Source of the DNA: Acidobacteriota bacterium
GTDB lineage: Bacteria; Acidobacteriota; Terriglobia; Bryobacterales; Bryobacteraceae
Direction: 5' to 3'
Length of the DNA stretch: 34,098 nucleotides
Assembly (NCBI GenBank): GCA_016201205.1
Contig: JACQDF010000059.1
Coordinates: 1 to 34,098, forward strand
Below, piece after piece: positions 26,149-34,098 of the stretch. Positions within the stretch are counted from its first letter, which is position 1. Each line of letters opens with the position of its first letter. Made by a program: the position numbers and the translations under genes. Below the pieces are notes generated by a model, which worked only from the letters and a program-made list of their open reading frames with translations, did not search any database and was not told the DNA's origin.

Positions 26149-26688
26149 TCATATCGCAGGCTGGCTGGTAAGTCTCGACACGATTTCTTCGAGCGCCGCT
26201 TCGGCCTTGCGCTCAATCTCTTCCCGCGTCTGGTCCTGAATCGGATGGAGCACGAAAACGGGATTGAAATCGGGGCGCCCGAGCAGGCTTGCCTGCACTC
26301 CGGCAGCGGCGCGGAACTCGTGGGTCGCCACGGCGACCGCCGGAATCCCCAAACTCTCCAACTGAATCGAGTCGTGCAAACTGCACGTGGTGCACGACCC
26401 TCAATCGGCCAGCGCCTCGATGACGGCGTCGGGCTTTGCCGAAATGAGACGGCCGAGAACGCCAGCCGGCGCGGGCTTGGTGAACGTCGGCTTGCGTTCA
26501 CGCAGGACTTCGGCCACCTGATAGCGCTCGCGCAGGGCTTGTTCCAGATGATCGAGGAACACACTGCCCCCGGGCTTGCTGATATCGAGCAAAGCCAGCC
26601 GCCTGCCTTCGAGCGAGGCGAGACGAGGCGCCGGCGCCTGAGCGGCTGCCGCCGCTTCGTTCATCGGGTTCACCAACACTTGTGGCAT
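26149..26688 (-). CDS. UGSC-family selenoprotein (UGA read as selenocysteine)
   Basis: Read straight through the TGA at 26403-26401, this is one 179-residue protein: 95 codons from ATG 26688, selenocysteine at 96, then [18 protein letters not shown] and a normal end at 26149. The residues around the UGA spell U-G-S-C, the redox motif that names the UGSC family (known in Sec and Cys forms, from memory). Both flanks are coherent: [20 protein letters not shown] before it and [32 protein letters not shown] after. The two halves are in the same frame and no other stop occurs. A bSECIS-like hairpin starts at the codon after UGA. It lies 13 bp after the thioredoxin-fold fusion gene, suggesting a shared redox job. 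A true truncation is the alternative, but exact U-G-S-C placement makes it unlikely. Confidence 0.85.
26369..26403 (-). promoter_or_regulatory. bSECIS-like hairpin after the selenocysteine UGA
   Basis: Immediately after the UGA (26403-26401), minus-strand GTCGTGCA (26398-26391) pairs perfectly with TGCACGAC (26378-26371), extended by G26399-T26370 and G26400-C26369 to 10 bp. The apical loop is 12 nt (26390-26379). Position and length suit a bacterial SelB-binding element, although the loop lacks an obvious canonical GU bulge and a 5-bp alternative stem (TGCAC/GTGCA) competes. Confidence 0.55.
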
Positions 26689-26701
26689 ATTTGCGATTCC
26701 T

Positions 26702-28225
26702 TCATTCGATAGGATACGTGACCACCTGGCTGCCGCGCGGGCCGGTGGCCCAACTGCCGATCACGGCGGAGAATTTTCCCGCCGTGCCCCCCGCGACCAC
26801 GATGTGGATCGACTCGGGTGCGCGAAACTTGCGATAGTTGCGCTCGCCGCCGATGGTCACTTCTTCGTAGGTCGAGCGAGGTTGAGTGCCCTCGCCGCCG
26901 TCCTCTTCTTCATAGGCTCCCAGCGGCACACCGGTGTTCTCGAAGAGGAAATCGCGGACGTCCCGCTTCGAGAAACGATCGCGACGCAACGTTTCCGCGT
27001 GCTCGGGGCAGAGGATGACAAAGGCTTCCGGCGTCATGCAGACGCGCCAGGACCAGACGGTGGCGAGGGTGGCGCAAATCGCTTTGAGCAGCACTTTGCC
27101 GCTCCGGGCGGTGTGCTCGCTGACGCCGCGCGGGGGATCGGCGGCAAACAGGGTAATCGCGCTTCCCGCTCGATACGGCTCCCAGGGACTCGCTTCCTCA
27201 TTTTCCGCGATGCAATAGGAGAACTTGCCGGGATGGCCAAGCGTGGACATGTCGATCTGGCCGGGCCGTGCGCCGCCGAGGTTGGTGAGGATGAGCTGGA
27301 AGGCGCGCCCCAGCGTGCTGTTGGCGCGAGTCACATTGCTGAAGACATTGCCGGCGCAAGCGAAACCCAATTCGCGGCGCACGGGCCCGTTCACCAGAAT
27401 CAGCGGTGTGGCGAAATGCGTGGTGGCTTGAATGCCATGCAGATTGAAGCGTTCGTCGCACGCCGCCCGAATCAGCGGGATGAGCACGCGCATCATGGGC
27501 GGCTCGCAACCCGCCATGACGGCGTTGGCGGCAATCTTCTCGACGGTGGCGGCGCCATAGCAGGGGGGCACCAGACCGATCACCTGTTCAGGCCCGAGCG
27601 ACGTTGCTCTCAGCATGCGGTCGACCCGTTCCGGAGTGGGAGGAACTACCGGCAGCGGATCGCCGAACGCGCGCATGCAGTATTCGTACGGGTCCTGCGC
27701 GTCCTCGAGCAGGATGTGCGAAGCTCGCTTGCCGCGCTCCGGAGCGATGTCGATGGGACCAGCGGCGGGGACGGCTGCCTGCGGCTCGAGATGACGGCTC
27801 ATGCAGCCGGGCTTGCTGGAGGGCGCGCCGTCGAATTCCCCCGCCAGCCTCTGCGCCTTGTACCCGAGCTTTGCGGCCAGACTGTTCAATTCGCCTTTGT
27901 CGAAGCCCTCGAGCGTTGCTTCGATTCCTCCCGATGTGCCGACCAGGTAGAGAGTGGGCGCCGTTTGCGGGTTGTACGCGCGCGACACCTCCCATCCGCG
28001 ATCGACATACACAGGAAACCGCACTCCAAGCTGCTCGACAAACCGCGCCGTCTCCGCATCCCCATCCTGAGACACGCCGATGACGGGGCCTCCGGCGGCC
28101 TCATGCAAGCGGTTCAAGTAAGGAGTCGCCAGCCGGCACGTTGGACAGTCGGTTTCAAAGAAGAAGAGCAGCGACGGAGAGCCGATTCTGGCTGAGAGAA
28201 GCGAGAACAGCGGCGCGTGGACCAT
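26702..28225 (-). CDS. Thioredoxin-fold/UGSC-partner fusion protein
   Basis: This 507-residue protein joins two domains. Residues 1-~135 are TlpA/peroxiredoxin-like: LLFFFETDCPTCRLATPYLNRL with CPTC at 27-30, VIGVSQDGDAETARFVEQLG and the cis-Pro TAPTLYLV. Residues ~185-507 are a family I associate with genes next to UGSC proteins: LPVVPPTPERVDRML, CYGAATVEKIAANAVMAGCEPPMMRVLI, FNLHGIQATTHFATPLILVNGPVRREL, NVFSNVTRANSTLGRAFQLIL and GKFSYCIAENEEASPWEP. Its reaction is unknown. Start ATG 28225 has GGAGGG nine nt upstream; ATG 28234 abuts that site and is less likely. The fused thioredoxin would be a natural reductant for the selenoprotein encoded 13 bp downstream. There is no obvious signal peptide, so a cytoplasmic location is inferred. 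Confidence 0.8.
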   Translation of the reverse strand: MVHAPLFSLLSARIGSPSLLFFFETDCPTCRLATPYLNRLHEAAGGPVIGVSQDGDAETARFVEQLGVRFPVYVDRGWEVSRAYNPQTAPTLYLVGTSGGIEATLEGFDKGELNSLAAKLGYKAQRLAGEFDGAPSSKPGCMSRHLEPQAAVPAAGPIDIAPERGKRASHILLEDAQDPYEYCMRAFGDPLPVVPPTPERVDRMLRATSLGPEQVIGLVPPCYGAATVEKIAANAVMAGCEPPMMRVLIPLIRAACDERFNLHGIQATTHFATPLILVNGPVRRELGFACAGNVFSNVTRANSTLGRAFQLILTNLGGARPGQIDMSTLGHPGKFSYCIAENEEASPWEPYRAGSAITLFAADPPRGVSEHTARSGKVLLKAICATLATVWSWRVCMTPEAFVILCPEHAETLRRDRFSKRDVRDFLFENTGVPLGAYEEEDGGEGTQPRSTYEEVTIGGERNYRKFRAPESIHIVVAGGTAGKFSAVIGSWATGPRGSQVVTYPIE

Positions 28226-28285
28226 GGGGTACATCCCTCCCAGAGGGCATTGTAGGTCCGGCCATCGAGATAGATCAATGGTAGG

Positions 28286-31039
28286 ATGGGCGGTGTCATG
28301 CGCGGCAGTCTCTCTCTTGTGATGCTGGCTCTTTGCTGTTGCACACGCCACACGCCGCCTGCCGTGCAGGCGGCGGACAAGCAGGACTGGTTCCGCCTGA
28401 CGCTCGGGGCAACCGATGAGCAGCCGGCGGACTGGTCCGGCTCGATCGACGCCGGCAACGGGCAATTCGCCGGCCTGGAGACGATTCGCTTCGATCGGGA
28501 CGACCAGGAGAAGTTCAACACCTGGAAGTGCGCGACGCGTTTTGCCACCATGCCCGATCCGAAGGAGTGGTTCGTGGGCGCGCTGCACATCGTTCCCAGC
28601 GAGATGCCTGAGCGCAAGCCAGTGCTGGCGCAGAATGCGCTCTACTTTGGCGTGCGAGGCGCCGGCCAGGTTCGCATCCGCACCGTGCAGGGCCAGGCGA
28701 CGATTGCGCCGGCGGATATCACTTACGGCACACCGTCGAAGCTGCTCAACGGACGCATCGAGGTGGAGCGTATTCCAGAAGCGACGCCGCTGACGGAGAA
28801 CGACAGCATGGAAGATGATTATCCGGCGATCACCGTCGATGGGCAGGGCGCGGGTTGGGTGGCTTGGACAGCTTACAGAAATGAGAAAGAGACGTTGCAG
28901 GTGTCGCGTCCCGATGGCTCAGCCAGGCAGACCATCGCCGAAGGAGAATTCTTCCGGCCCGCGTTGGCGGCCGGCGCGGGCGGCCGCTTCTGGCTCGCCG
29001 TCTCAGTGCACGAAGGCAACACCTGGAAGATCGCGGTGGCGCGATTCGAGAATGGCCGCTGGGGCAAGCTCGAGAACGTGAGCGAAGGCGGGCCCGACCT
29101 GTTCCCGCGGATGGCCGTGGATTCGAACAGCCGCGTCTGGGTGGTGTGGCAAGGGTTCCGCGAAGGCCGCTCGCGCATCTTTGCCAGAAGCAATCAAGAT
29201 GGCCGCTGGGATGCTGCCATCGCCGTCAGCAACAACGGCCGCAACGCCTGGATGCCTTCCATCGCCTCTGATGCGAAGGGCGGCGTGCATTTCGCCTGGG
29301 ACTCGTACGACGGCGGGGTGTACAACGTCTACTACCGGCCGCTGGGCGGCGGGCAACGGCACATTGCGCCTTCTGCAAGGTTTCAGGCAAACGCATCCGT
29401 GGCCTGCGACCGCGAGGGCGGTGTCTGGATTGCCTGGGACGAGTCAGGCCCGAACTGGGGCAAAGACACGGGCTTCCTGATCAAGAAGAACGCCGGCGCC
29501 CGGCTGTATGAGAGCCGCCAGTTGCGCCTGGTGAACCTTACCAAGAACCTCGAGGCGCAGTTGCCCGCGGGTCACTACGAGCAGGCGCAGCTTGCCATCG
29601 ATCCAAAGGGCAATGTGTGCGCGCTGGTGCGGCGGCGAGAGACAAAGCTCCACGCGGTGTACAGCCCTTCGCTCAAACGCGACCGCCGGCAGCAGTATTC
29701 GCTGTGGGATTACGCGGTCATCGTGGCGGGCGCAGAGCGGCCCATTTCCCTGCGGAGCTCACTCGGGCGCAATGATTTGCGCGCCGGAATCGCTGCTACG
29801 CCAGCCGGTGTGGCCATATCGTGGGCGGGCGATGGGCGGCAGTTCGCCAAGCCGTATCCGTTCGTGAAGAACAATGTGTATGCGGCGTTCCTCGATCTGG
29901 CGTCCGCCTGGAAGCCAGTGATGAAGCCGATGACGCCGAAAACGGAGCCTGCGACGCGCATTCATCCGGACGAGGACAGGCAGATTGCGTTTCTCCAATC
30001 GCAAAGAATCCCCTGGCAGGGCAGGCAATTGCGCATCCTGCGAGGCGATATGCACCGCCACACCGACATCAGTTTCGACGGCGATATCGACGGCTCAGTG
30101 TGGGACTTCTATCGCTACACCATGGATGCGGCGGGCTTCGAATACTCGGCGCTGACGGATCACAACGCAGGGGACGATTTCGAGTACTTCTGGTGGATCG
30201 AACAGAAATCAGCGGATCTGTTTCATTATCCGCAGCGCTTCACGCCGCTCTATGCATATGAACGCAGCCTCCGATTCCCCAACGGCCATCGCAACGTGGT
30301 GTGGTCCAGGCGCGGGGTGCGCACCTTGGTTCGTACGCCGGAAGAAGAAGCCGGTAAGCAAGGCGCGGCGCGGCTGTACGAATACCTGCGCAAGACAGGC
30401 GGGCTGGCGATGTCGCACACCTCCGGGACGCTGATGGGCACGGACTGGCGCGACAACAACAAGGAACTCGAACCACTGGTCGAGATTTATCAGGGCGACC
30501 GGATGTCGTACGAATATGAAGGCGGCCCGCGGGCGTCGAAGGCGGCCGATGAGTTCTCCAAGCCTGGCGGCTATCAGCCCGAAGGATACGTCTGGAACGC
30601 ATGGGCCAAGGGCTACAAGCTGGGCGTTCAAGCATCGAGCGATCACGCCTCGACGCACATTTCCTACGCCGTTCTGCTGGCCGAGGACAGAAGCCGTGAA
30701 GCGATTCTCGAGGCGATTCGAGCACGCCACGCTTATGCGGCCACGGACAACATTCTGCTCGATGTGCGCTCCGGCGAGCACATACAGGGCGATATCTTCC
30801 CGTCCAAAACCCGGCCGCGCATTCAGATTCGAATCGCGGGCACGACGCCCATCGACGTGGTCGAGGTGATCAAGAACAACCAGTTCGTGTTCAAGAGCCA
30901 GCCGGGGAAGAACGCGGTGAAGCTGGCGTACGAAGACACGGCAGCCACAGCGGGCGAGAGTTACTACTATGTTCGTCTGATCCAGAAGGACGGGCAGATC
31001 GCCTGGTCAAGCCCGATGTGGATCACCTATCAGCCATGA
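28286..31039 (+). CDS. Exported beta-propeller/PHP metallohydrolase fusion (DUF3604-like)
   Basis: This 917-residue protein starts at ATG 28286 (or 28298) and has a signal peptide with CCC at its end, possibly a lipoprotein. The N-terminal ~550 residues repeat propeller blades with Trp/Asp signatures (DYPAITVDGQGAGWVAWTAYR, DLFPRMAVDSNSRVWVVWQGFR, MPSIASDAKGGVHFAWDSYDGG). The C-terminal ~330 residues are a PHP-type hydrolase: GDMHRHTDIS (H590, H592), LTDHNAGDDFEYF (D625, H626), MSHTSG (H711) and ASSDHASTH (D786, H787) supply metal ligands as in the CehA/McbA-type family. Acting outside the cytoplasm, it may hydrolyse a phosphoester or carbamate, but the substrate is unknown. It is divergent from the thioredoxin fusion (60 bp) and ends 6 bp before the convergent PQQ gene. 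Confidence 0.85.
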   Translation: MGGVMRGSLSLVMLALCCCTRHTPPAVQAADKQDWFRLTLGATDEQPADWSGSIDAGNGQFAGLETIRFDRDDQEKFNTWKCATRFATMPDPKEWFVGALHIVPSEMPERKPVLAQNALYFGVRGAGQVRIRTVQGQATIAPADITYGTPSKLLNGRIEVERIPEATPLTENDSMEDDYPAITVDGQGAGWVAWTAYRNEKETLQVSRPDGSARQTIAEGEFFRPALAAGAGGRFWLAVSVHEGNTWKIAVARFENGRWGKLENVSEGGPDLFPRMAVDSNSRVWVVWQGFREGRSRIFARSNQDGRWDAAIAVSNNGRNAWMPSIASDAKGGVHFAWDSYDGGVYNVYYRPLGGGQRHIAPSARFQANASVACDREGGVWIAWDESGPNWGKDTGFLIKKNAGARLYESRQLRLVNLTKNLEAQLPAGHYEQAQLAIDPKGNVCALVRRRETKLHAVYSPSLKRDRRQQYSLWDYAVIVAGAERPISLRSSLGRNDLRAGIAATPAGVAISWAGDGRQFAKPYPFVKNNVYAAFLDLASAWKPVMKPMTPKTEPATRIHPDEDRQIAFLQSQRIPWQGRQLRILRGDMHRHTDISFDGDIDGSVWDFYRYTMDAAGFEYSALTDHNAGDDFEYFWWIEQKSADLFHYPQRFTPLYAYERSLRFPNGHRNVVWSRRGVRTLVRTPEEEAGKQGAARLYEYLRKTGGLAMSHTSGTLMGTDWRDNNKELEPLVEIYQGDRMSYEYEGGPRASKAADEFSKPGGYQPEGYVWNAWAKGYKLGVQASSDHASTHISYAVLLAEDRSREAILEAIRARHAYAATDNILLDVRSGEHIQGDIFPSKTRPRIQIRIAGTTPIDVVEVIKNNQFVFKSQPGKNAVKLAYEDTAATAGESYYYVRLIQKDGQIAWSSPMWITYQP

Positions 31040-31045
31040 GGATCG

Positions 31046-32623
31046 TCAATCCGGCAGGCTGAAGACAAACAACGCCCTGCCGATCGCGATCGCCACGTAC
31101 TGCTTGTTTCCCACCATGTAAGTAACCGGGTTGGCGATGATGAAGCCGCCGCCTTTGAACTTCCACAGCAGTTGGCCGGTGGCGGCGTTGAGAGCGAAGA
31201 AATCCTGCATGCTCGCAGAGAACACCACGTTTCCTTTTGTGGAAAGCACGCCTGCGTTGGCTGGCGAGTGGAGCTTGAAGTCCCACTTCAGGTTGCCTGT
31301 GGTGGCATCTAGCGCACGGATCGCACCGTACGGCTCCTCGTCCGGCACATTGCGCTGGCCGCCGCCATTGAACATCTGGCCTGGCTTGTACTCGGCTTCG
31401 CCTTTGAAGTAGTAGGCGCCTTGTTCTTTGATGGGTGCGTAGAACAGACCGGTGTCCGGGCTGTATGAAGGGCTGAACCAGTTGGTGCCGCCGGCGAGCG
31501 AGGGCCACACCAGGTTTCCCTCGACCGTGGGCGACGTGTTGGGCAACACCATCTGCCGGCCGCTGTCGTCCAGCCCGCTCGACCAGGTTTGTTTGACATA
31601 AGCCTTGCCGTGAAGAAATTTTCCCGTGGTCCGGTCGAGCACATAGTAGAAGGCGTTGCGGTTGGCGGTGACCACCAGCTTCTTTCGCTGGCCGCGGAAG
31701 GCGGCGTCAATGAGGACGGGCACCTGCGTCGAGTCCCAATCGTGCTCGTCGTGGGGCGTGAATTGGAAGTGCCACTTGAGCTTACCGGTGTCGGCGTCGA
31801 GAGCGAGGAATGAATCCGAATACAGGTTGTCGCCCTGGCGCACGTCGCCGTTCCAATCAGGGCCGGGATTGCCGGTACCCCAGATGGTCACGTTGGTTTC
31901 CGGATCGTAGGAGCCGGTGACCCAGGTGGGCGCCGAGCCCGTCTTCCATGAATCGCCCTCCCACGTGTTGTGGCCGGGCTCGCCTGGGCCGGGGATCGTG
32001 TACGTACGCCAGACGCGCTTTCCGGTCTTGGCATCATAGGCGTCGACAAACCCGCGGATGCCGAATTCGCCGCCGGCGATGCCGGTAATGATTTTGTCCT
32101 TGACGGCCAGCGGAGCGACCGTCGAGGAATGGCCCAGTTTGTAATCGGCGATCTCAACGTCCCAGCGAACGCGACCTGTTCTGGCGTCCAGCGCGATCAG
32201 ATGTGCATCGATGGACTCGTAGTAGATCAAGTCGTTGAGGATGGCGACACCGCGATTCACACGGCCACAGCAGAGCCGCAGATCCTCGGGGATCTTTTTC
32301 TCATAGCTCCAGAACACATTCCCGGTGCGAGCGTCGAGCGACTTGACGATGTTGGGACCCTCGGTGATGAACATCACTCCATCGACAACGATGGGCGACG
32401 TCTCGTGAGCCTCCTGTGTCCCGGTCTGATGCACCCAGGCGACCTGGAGCTTGTTTGCGTTGCCGGCATGAATCTGGTTCAGCAGCGAGTAGCGCTGGCC
32501 GTTATAGTTGCCTGAATAGGTGAGCCAGTTCTGCGGCTCCTTGTGCGCGTTCAGAATGCGTTCGTAAGGCACGTTTTGCGGCCAGGCTGCCGCCGTCATC
32601 AGAAAAATCGCCAGCGATTTCAT
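31046..32623 (-). CDS. PQQ-dependent alcohol dehydrogenase-like quinoprotein
   Basis: This 525-residue periplasmic quinoprotein has a signal peptide over ~1-16 (MKSLAIFLMTAAAWPQ). Propeller blades show the tryptophan-docking motif (LDARTGNVFWSYEKK, LDARTGRVRWDVEIA, YDAKTGKRVWRTYT, LDADTGKLKWHFQFTPHDEHDWD). LCCGRVNRG (117-124) has the vicinal Cys pair (118-119) found beside PQQ in methanol and ethanol dehydrogenases. GTGNPGPDWNGDVRQGDNLYSDS is the active-site region with candidate base Asp residues; calcium or lanthanide use cannot be decided by eye. The start is ATG 32623 behind AGGAGG. It overlaps the cytochrome stop by 4 nt (ATGA), so the cytochrome is the likely electron acceptor. The frame continues upstream to 33010 only through the cytochrome gene. 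Confidence 0.9.
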   Translation of the reverse strand: MKSLAIFLMTAAAWPQNVPYERILNAHKEPQNWLTYSGNYNGQRYSLLNQIHAGNANKLQVAWVHQTGTQEAHETSPIVVDGVMFITEGPNIVKSLDARTGNVFWSYEKKIPEDLRLCCGRVNRGVAILNDLIYYESIDAHLIALDARTGRVRWDVEIADYKLGHSSTVAPLAVKDKIITGIAGGEFGIRGFVDAYDAKTGKRVWRTYTIPGPGEPGHNTWEGDSWKTGSAPTWVTGSYDPETNVTIWGTGNPGPDWNGDVRQGDNLYSDSFLALDADTGKLKWHFQFTPHDEHDWDSTQVPVLIDAAFRGQRKKLVVTANRNAFYYVLDRTTGKFLHGKAYVKQTWSSGLDDSGRQMVLPNTSPTVEGNLVWPSLAGGTNWFSPSYSPDTGLFYAPIKEQGAYYFKGEAEYKPGQMFNGGGQRNVPDEEPYGAIRALDATTGNLKWDFKLHSPANAGVLSTKGNVVFSASMQDFFALNAATGQLLWKFKGGGFIIANPVTYMVGNKQYVAIAIGRALFVFSLPD

Positions 32624-33396
32624 TGCGCCTCCTTCAACGACGCCAGGTGGCAAATCAGATCGTCCAGCTCCGAGGCTGAAAGCTTGTCCTGATAGGAAGG
32701 CATGGGGGATTCGCCGCGAATGCGTTTCACTTCCCTGACTCCGCTCCGTGAAAAGACGTGGTTGTTGCCGGCGGCATCGCGCAACAGCACACTGAACGTA
32801 TCCTCGCCAAGCCGGCGGCCGCTGACCGTTTTTCCGGACTTGAGGATGACGACAGTGTTCACGAAGTCTTCCGGCAACGAGGCGCCGGGGTTCACCAGCG
32901 ACTCGCGCAGATGGGCCGCGGAACGGCGCAGCCCGATGGCGGAAAGATCCGGCCCCATGAGTCCGCCGGCAAAGGCGTTGCCCTGTTTCACGGTGTGGCA
33001 CGTTGCACACCCATGCTTGTCATAGAGGGCCTTGCCGCGGGCCGCATCTCCAGGAACGGGCGTCACCTCCACTTTGCCCAGGGTTCGCACGAAGGCGGCG
33101 GTTTGCAGCAATTCCCGTCGCACCATGTGCCAGGCGCCTGGCATTTCGGTGCCGGGAATGCCGGTTTCGATGATGCGCACCAGATCGCCGTCCGTTTTGG
33201 CGCGGGCGAGCTCCGGCCGCGCCAGATTGGCGCCCTTTCCGCCATCCCCGGTCGGCCCATGGCAATAGGTGCAGGAACCCAGATACAGAGCTTTGCCGCG
33301 CGCCAGATCCGCCTCGGCTGTGGGAAGCGTGATCTTCTCAGGAGGCTTCTCCTGAGCAGCCAGCACAGTGGTAAGAAAAACAGCCGCGAGTCGCAT
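32620..33396 (-). CDS. Dihaem cytochrome c (acceptor for the quinoprotein)
   Basis: This 258-residue exported cytochrome starts at ATG 33396 with a short signal peptide (MRLAAVFLTTVLAAQ). It has two haem c sites, CTYCH (42-46) and CATCH (130-134). The first is followed by GPTGDGGKGANLARPELARAKTDGDLVRIIETGIPGTEMP, a class I c-type module with the axial Met in GTEMP. The second sits in a domain that continues with IGLRRSAAHLRESLVNPGASLPEDF and VVILKSGKTVSGRRLGEDTFSVLLRDAAGNNHVFSRSGV, a heme-binding domain fusion common in Planctomycetes and Acidobacteriota. Overlap with the PQQ gene start (ATGA) supports a two-component alcohol-oxidising unit. There is no good Shine-Dalgarno for the chosen start. 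Confidence 0.88.
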   Translation of the reverse strand: MRLAAVFLTTVLAAQEKPPEKITLPTAEADLARGKALYLGSCTYCHGPTGDGGKGANLARPELARAKTDGDLVRIIETGIPGTEMPGAWHMVRRELLQTAAFVRTLGKVEVTPVPGDAARGKALYDKHGCATCHTVKQGNAFAGGLMGPDLSAIGLRRSAAHLRESLVNPGASLPEDFVNTVVILKSGKTVSGRRLGEDTFSVLLRDAAGNNHVFSRSGVREVKRIRGESPMPSYQDKLSASELDDLICHLASLKEAQ

Positions 33397-33492
33397 GAAG
33401 GCAATCTTACCGTGCGGTAGCTCCAGGAGGGAAGCGCGGCGCACGACACGGCAAGTGTTGGAGAATGGTAGGGCCGCCTGCGGAAGGGATGC

Positions 33493-34008
33493 ATGACTAC
33501 ACAGCAGCTCCACCTGTTTAACGGCCTGTACCTGGTCGTCTTGGTAGTGGTCGCCGTGCTCACCCGCGCCACCGCGCGGCGCATCGCGGCCGCCCTGGCC
33601 GGCGGGACAGCCGCCGGTGTGGCGGCGCTGGGTATCATCCGCTTCGGTGAGCAGGTGGCGTGGTGGCGCATGGCGATCACCTGGGAGCCATACTTCCCGG
33701 CGCTGGCGCTGATCGACTTCGCCCTGTGTGCGTTCGTCTTCCTCATCACTTGGCGAATCGCCCGCCGGTTCGGCTGGCGCGGGCTGGCGGTGGCGGCGTT
33801 CGTCGCAGCAGTGATCGGCCCGCCGCGGGACTACTGGTACATGACAAGGTTCCCGGAGTGGGGCGCCTACGCGCCGGGGGTCGCACCCGTCCTGGCGATC
33901 TCCGCGACCTACGTCCTATTGGGGATCCTGGGCCACGGAGTGATGCGGCTGGTCGCCGGCCCGGCCCGCGCGGACCGGCTGGCACGACGCCCCTGGGAAG
34001 CGGCCTAA
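33493..34008 (+). CDS. Hypothetical four-helix membrane protein
   Basis: This 171-residue integral membrane protein has about five hydrophobic helices (residues ~8-25, 35-50, 66-85, 96-110, 128-148) and a WYMTRFPEWGAYAPG loop. I do not recognise the family. ATG 33493 is preceded by GGAAGGG with good spacing. Codons are extremely GC-rich (many GCG, GTC and CTG), more so than the surrounding genes, and the Ala/Val/Arg-rich style is unlike the rest of the window, so it may have come from a higher-GC donor. The sequence after its stop (34009-34098) becomes AT-rich. It is divergent from the cytochrome with a 96-bp gap. Confidence 0.7.
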   Translation: MTTQQLHLFNGLYLVVLVVVAVLTRATARRIAAALAGGTAAGVAALGIIRFGEQVAWWRMAITWEPYFPALALIDFALCAFVFLITWRIARRFGWRGLAVAAFVAAVIGPPRDYWYMTRFPEWGAYAPGVAPVLAISATYVLLGILGHGVMRLVAGPARADRLARRPWEAA

Positions 34009-34098
34009 CCGTCCGCAGCCGCCGACCGGGCCGACAGCGGTTAACTCTTGGTCCGACGAGATTTTGATTTCCACATCCAAATATCCTCTTGACGAATA

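Noticed and set aside
34041..34097. Possible C-terminal end of a gene entering from the right edge (minus strand, stop TAA at 34043-34041)
   Set aside because: Only 18 codons are visible and no motif or start can be judged.
1..34098. CRISPR array, rRNA genes, prophage or plasmid origin
   Set aside because: No regularly spaced repeats, rRNA segments, phage structural genes or origin motifs were seen.

Overview
The window looks like a chromosomal segment of an Acidobacteriota bacterium of the Bryobacterales/Solibacter type. This is inferred from gene content only: giant Oar-like TonB receptors with an N-terminal carboxypeptidase-regulatory domain, cytochrome c/PQQ-dehydrogenase pairs, DUF1080 and beta-propeller proteins, a UGSC-type redox protein and high GC. 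No database search was possible.

Layout. 2-172 is the 3' tail of a TonB receptor, followed by insertion-sequence-end-like repeats. 324-1561 is an aromatic amino acid biosynthesis unit: a promoter, a 16-codon leader peptide with 9 aromatic codons, mutually exclusive hairpins ending in an intrinsic terminator, then DAHP synthase. 1568-5256 continues on the same strand with a hypothetical membrane-anchored protein, a PfkB kinase and a dTDP-sugar pair (RfbA/RfbB). 5450-10129 (minus) holds a haem c/copper-monooxygenase-like protein and a frameshifted TonB receptor. 10224-15898 (minus) holds an ABC-2 permease, a small unknown protein, an M14 peptidase and Ku. 15900-17450 is a scrap yard of mobile DNA beside tRNA-Phe: a 5'-truncated, catalytically broken integron integrase and the tail of an IS91-family transposase. 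17658-24745 is a transport/catabolic locus (MFS carrier divergent from a Tat-exported propeller protein, TonB receptor and sugar isomerase) in which the last two genes are broken by a 10-bp tandem duplication and by an insertion/deletion. 24807-28225 (minus) holds a thioredoxin-fold fusion protein followed by a UGSC selenoprotein with an in-frame UGA, then a DUF1080 protein and an HD hydrolase. 28286-31039 is a propeller-PHP fusion. 31046-33396 (minus) is a dihaem cytochrome c overlapping a PQQ dehydrogenase. 33493-34008 is a small membrane protein.

The two most notable signals would be missed by routine gene calling. One is the ribosome-mediated attenuator in front of DAHP synthase, whose leader carries Tyr, Phe and Trp codons and whose segments 2 and 4 share the hexamer GAGTGG and compete for one partner. 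The other is the selenoprotein, which a standard caller would split into two short hypothetical genes at its UGA codon.
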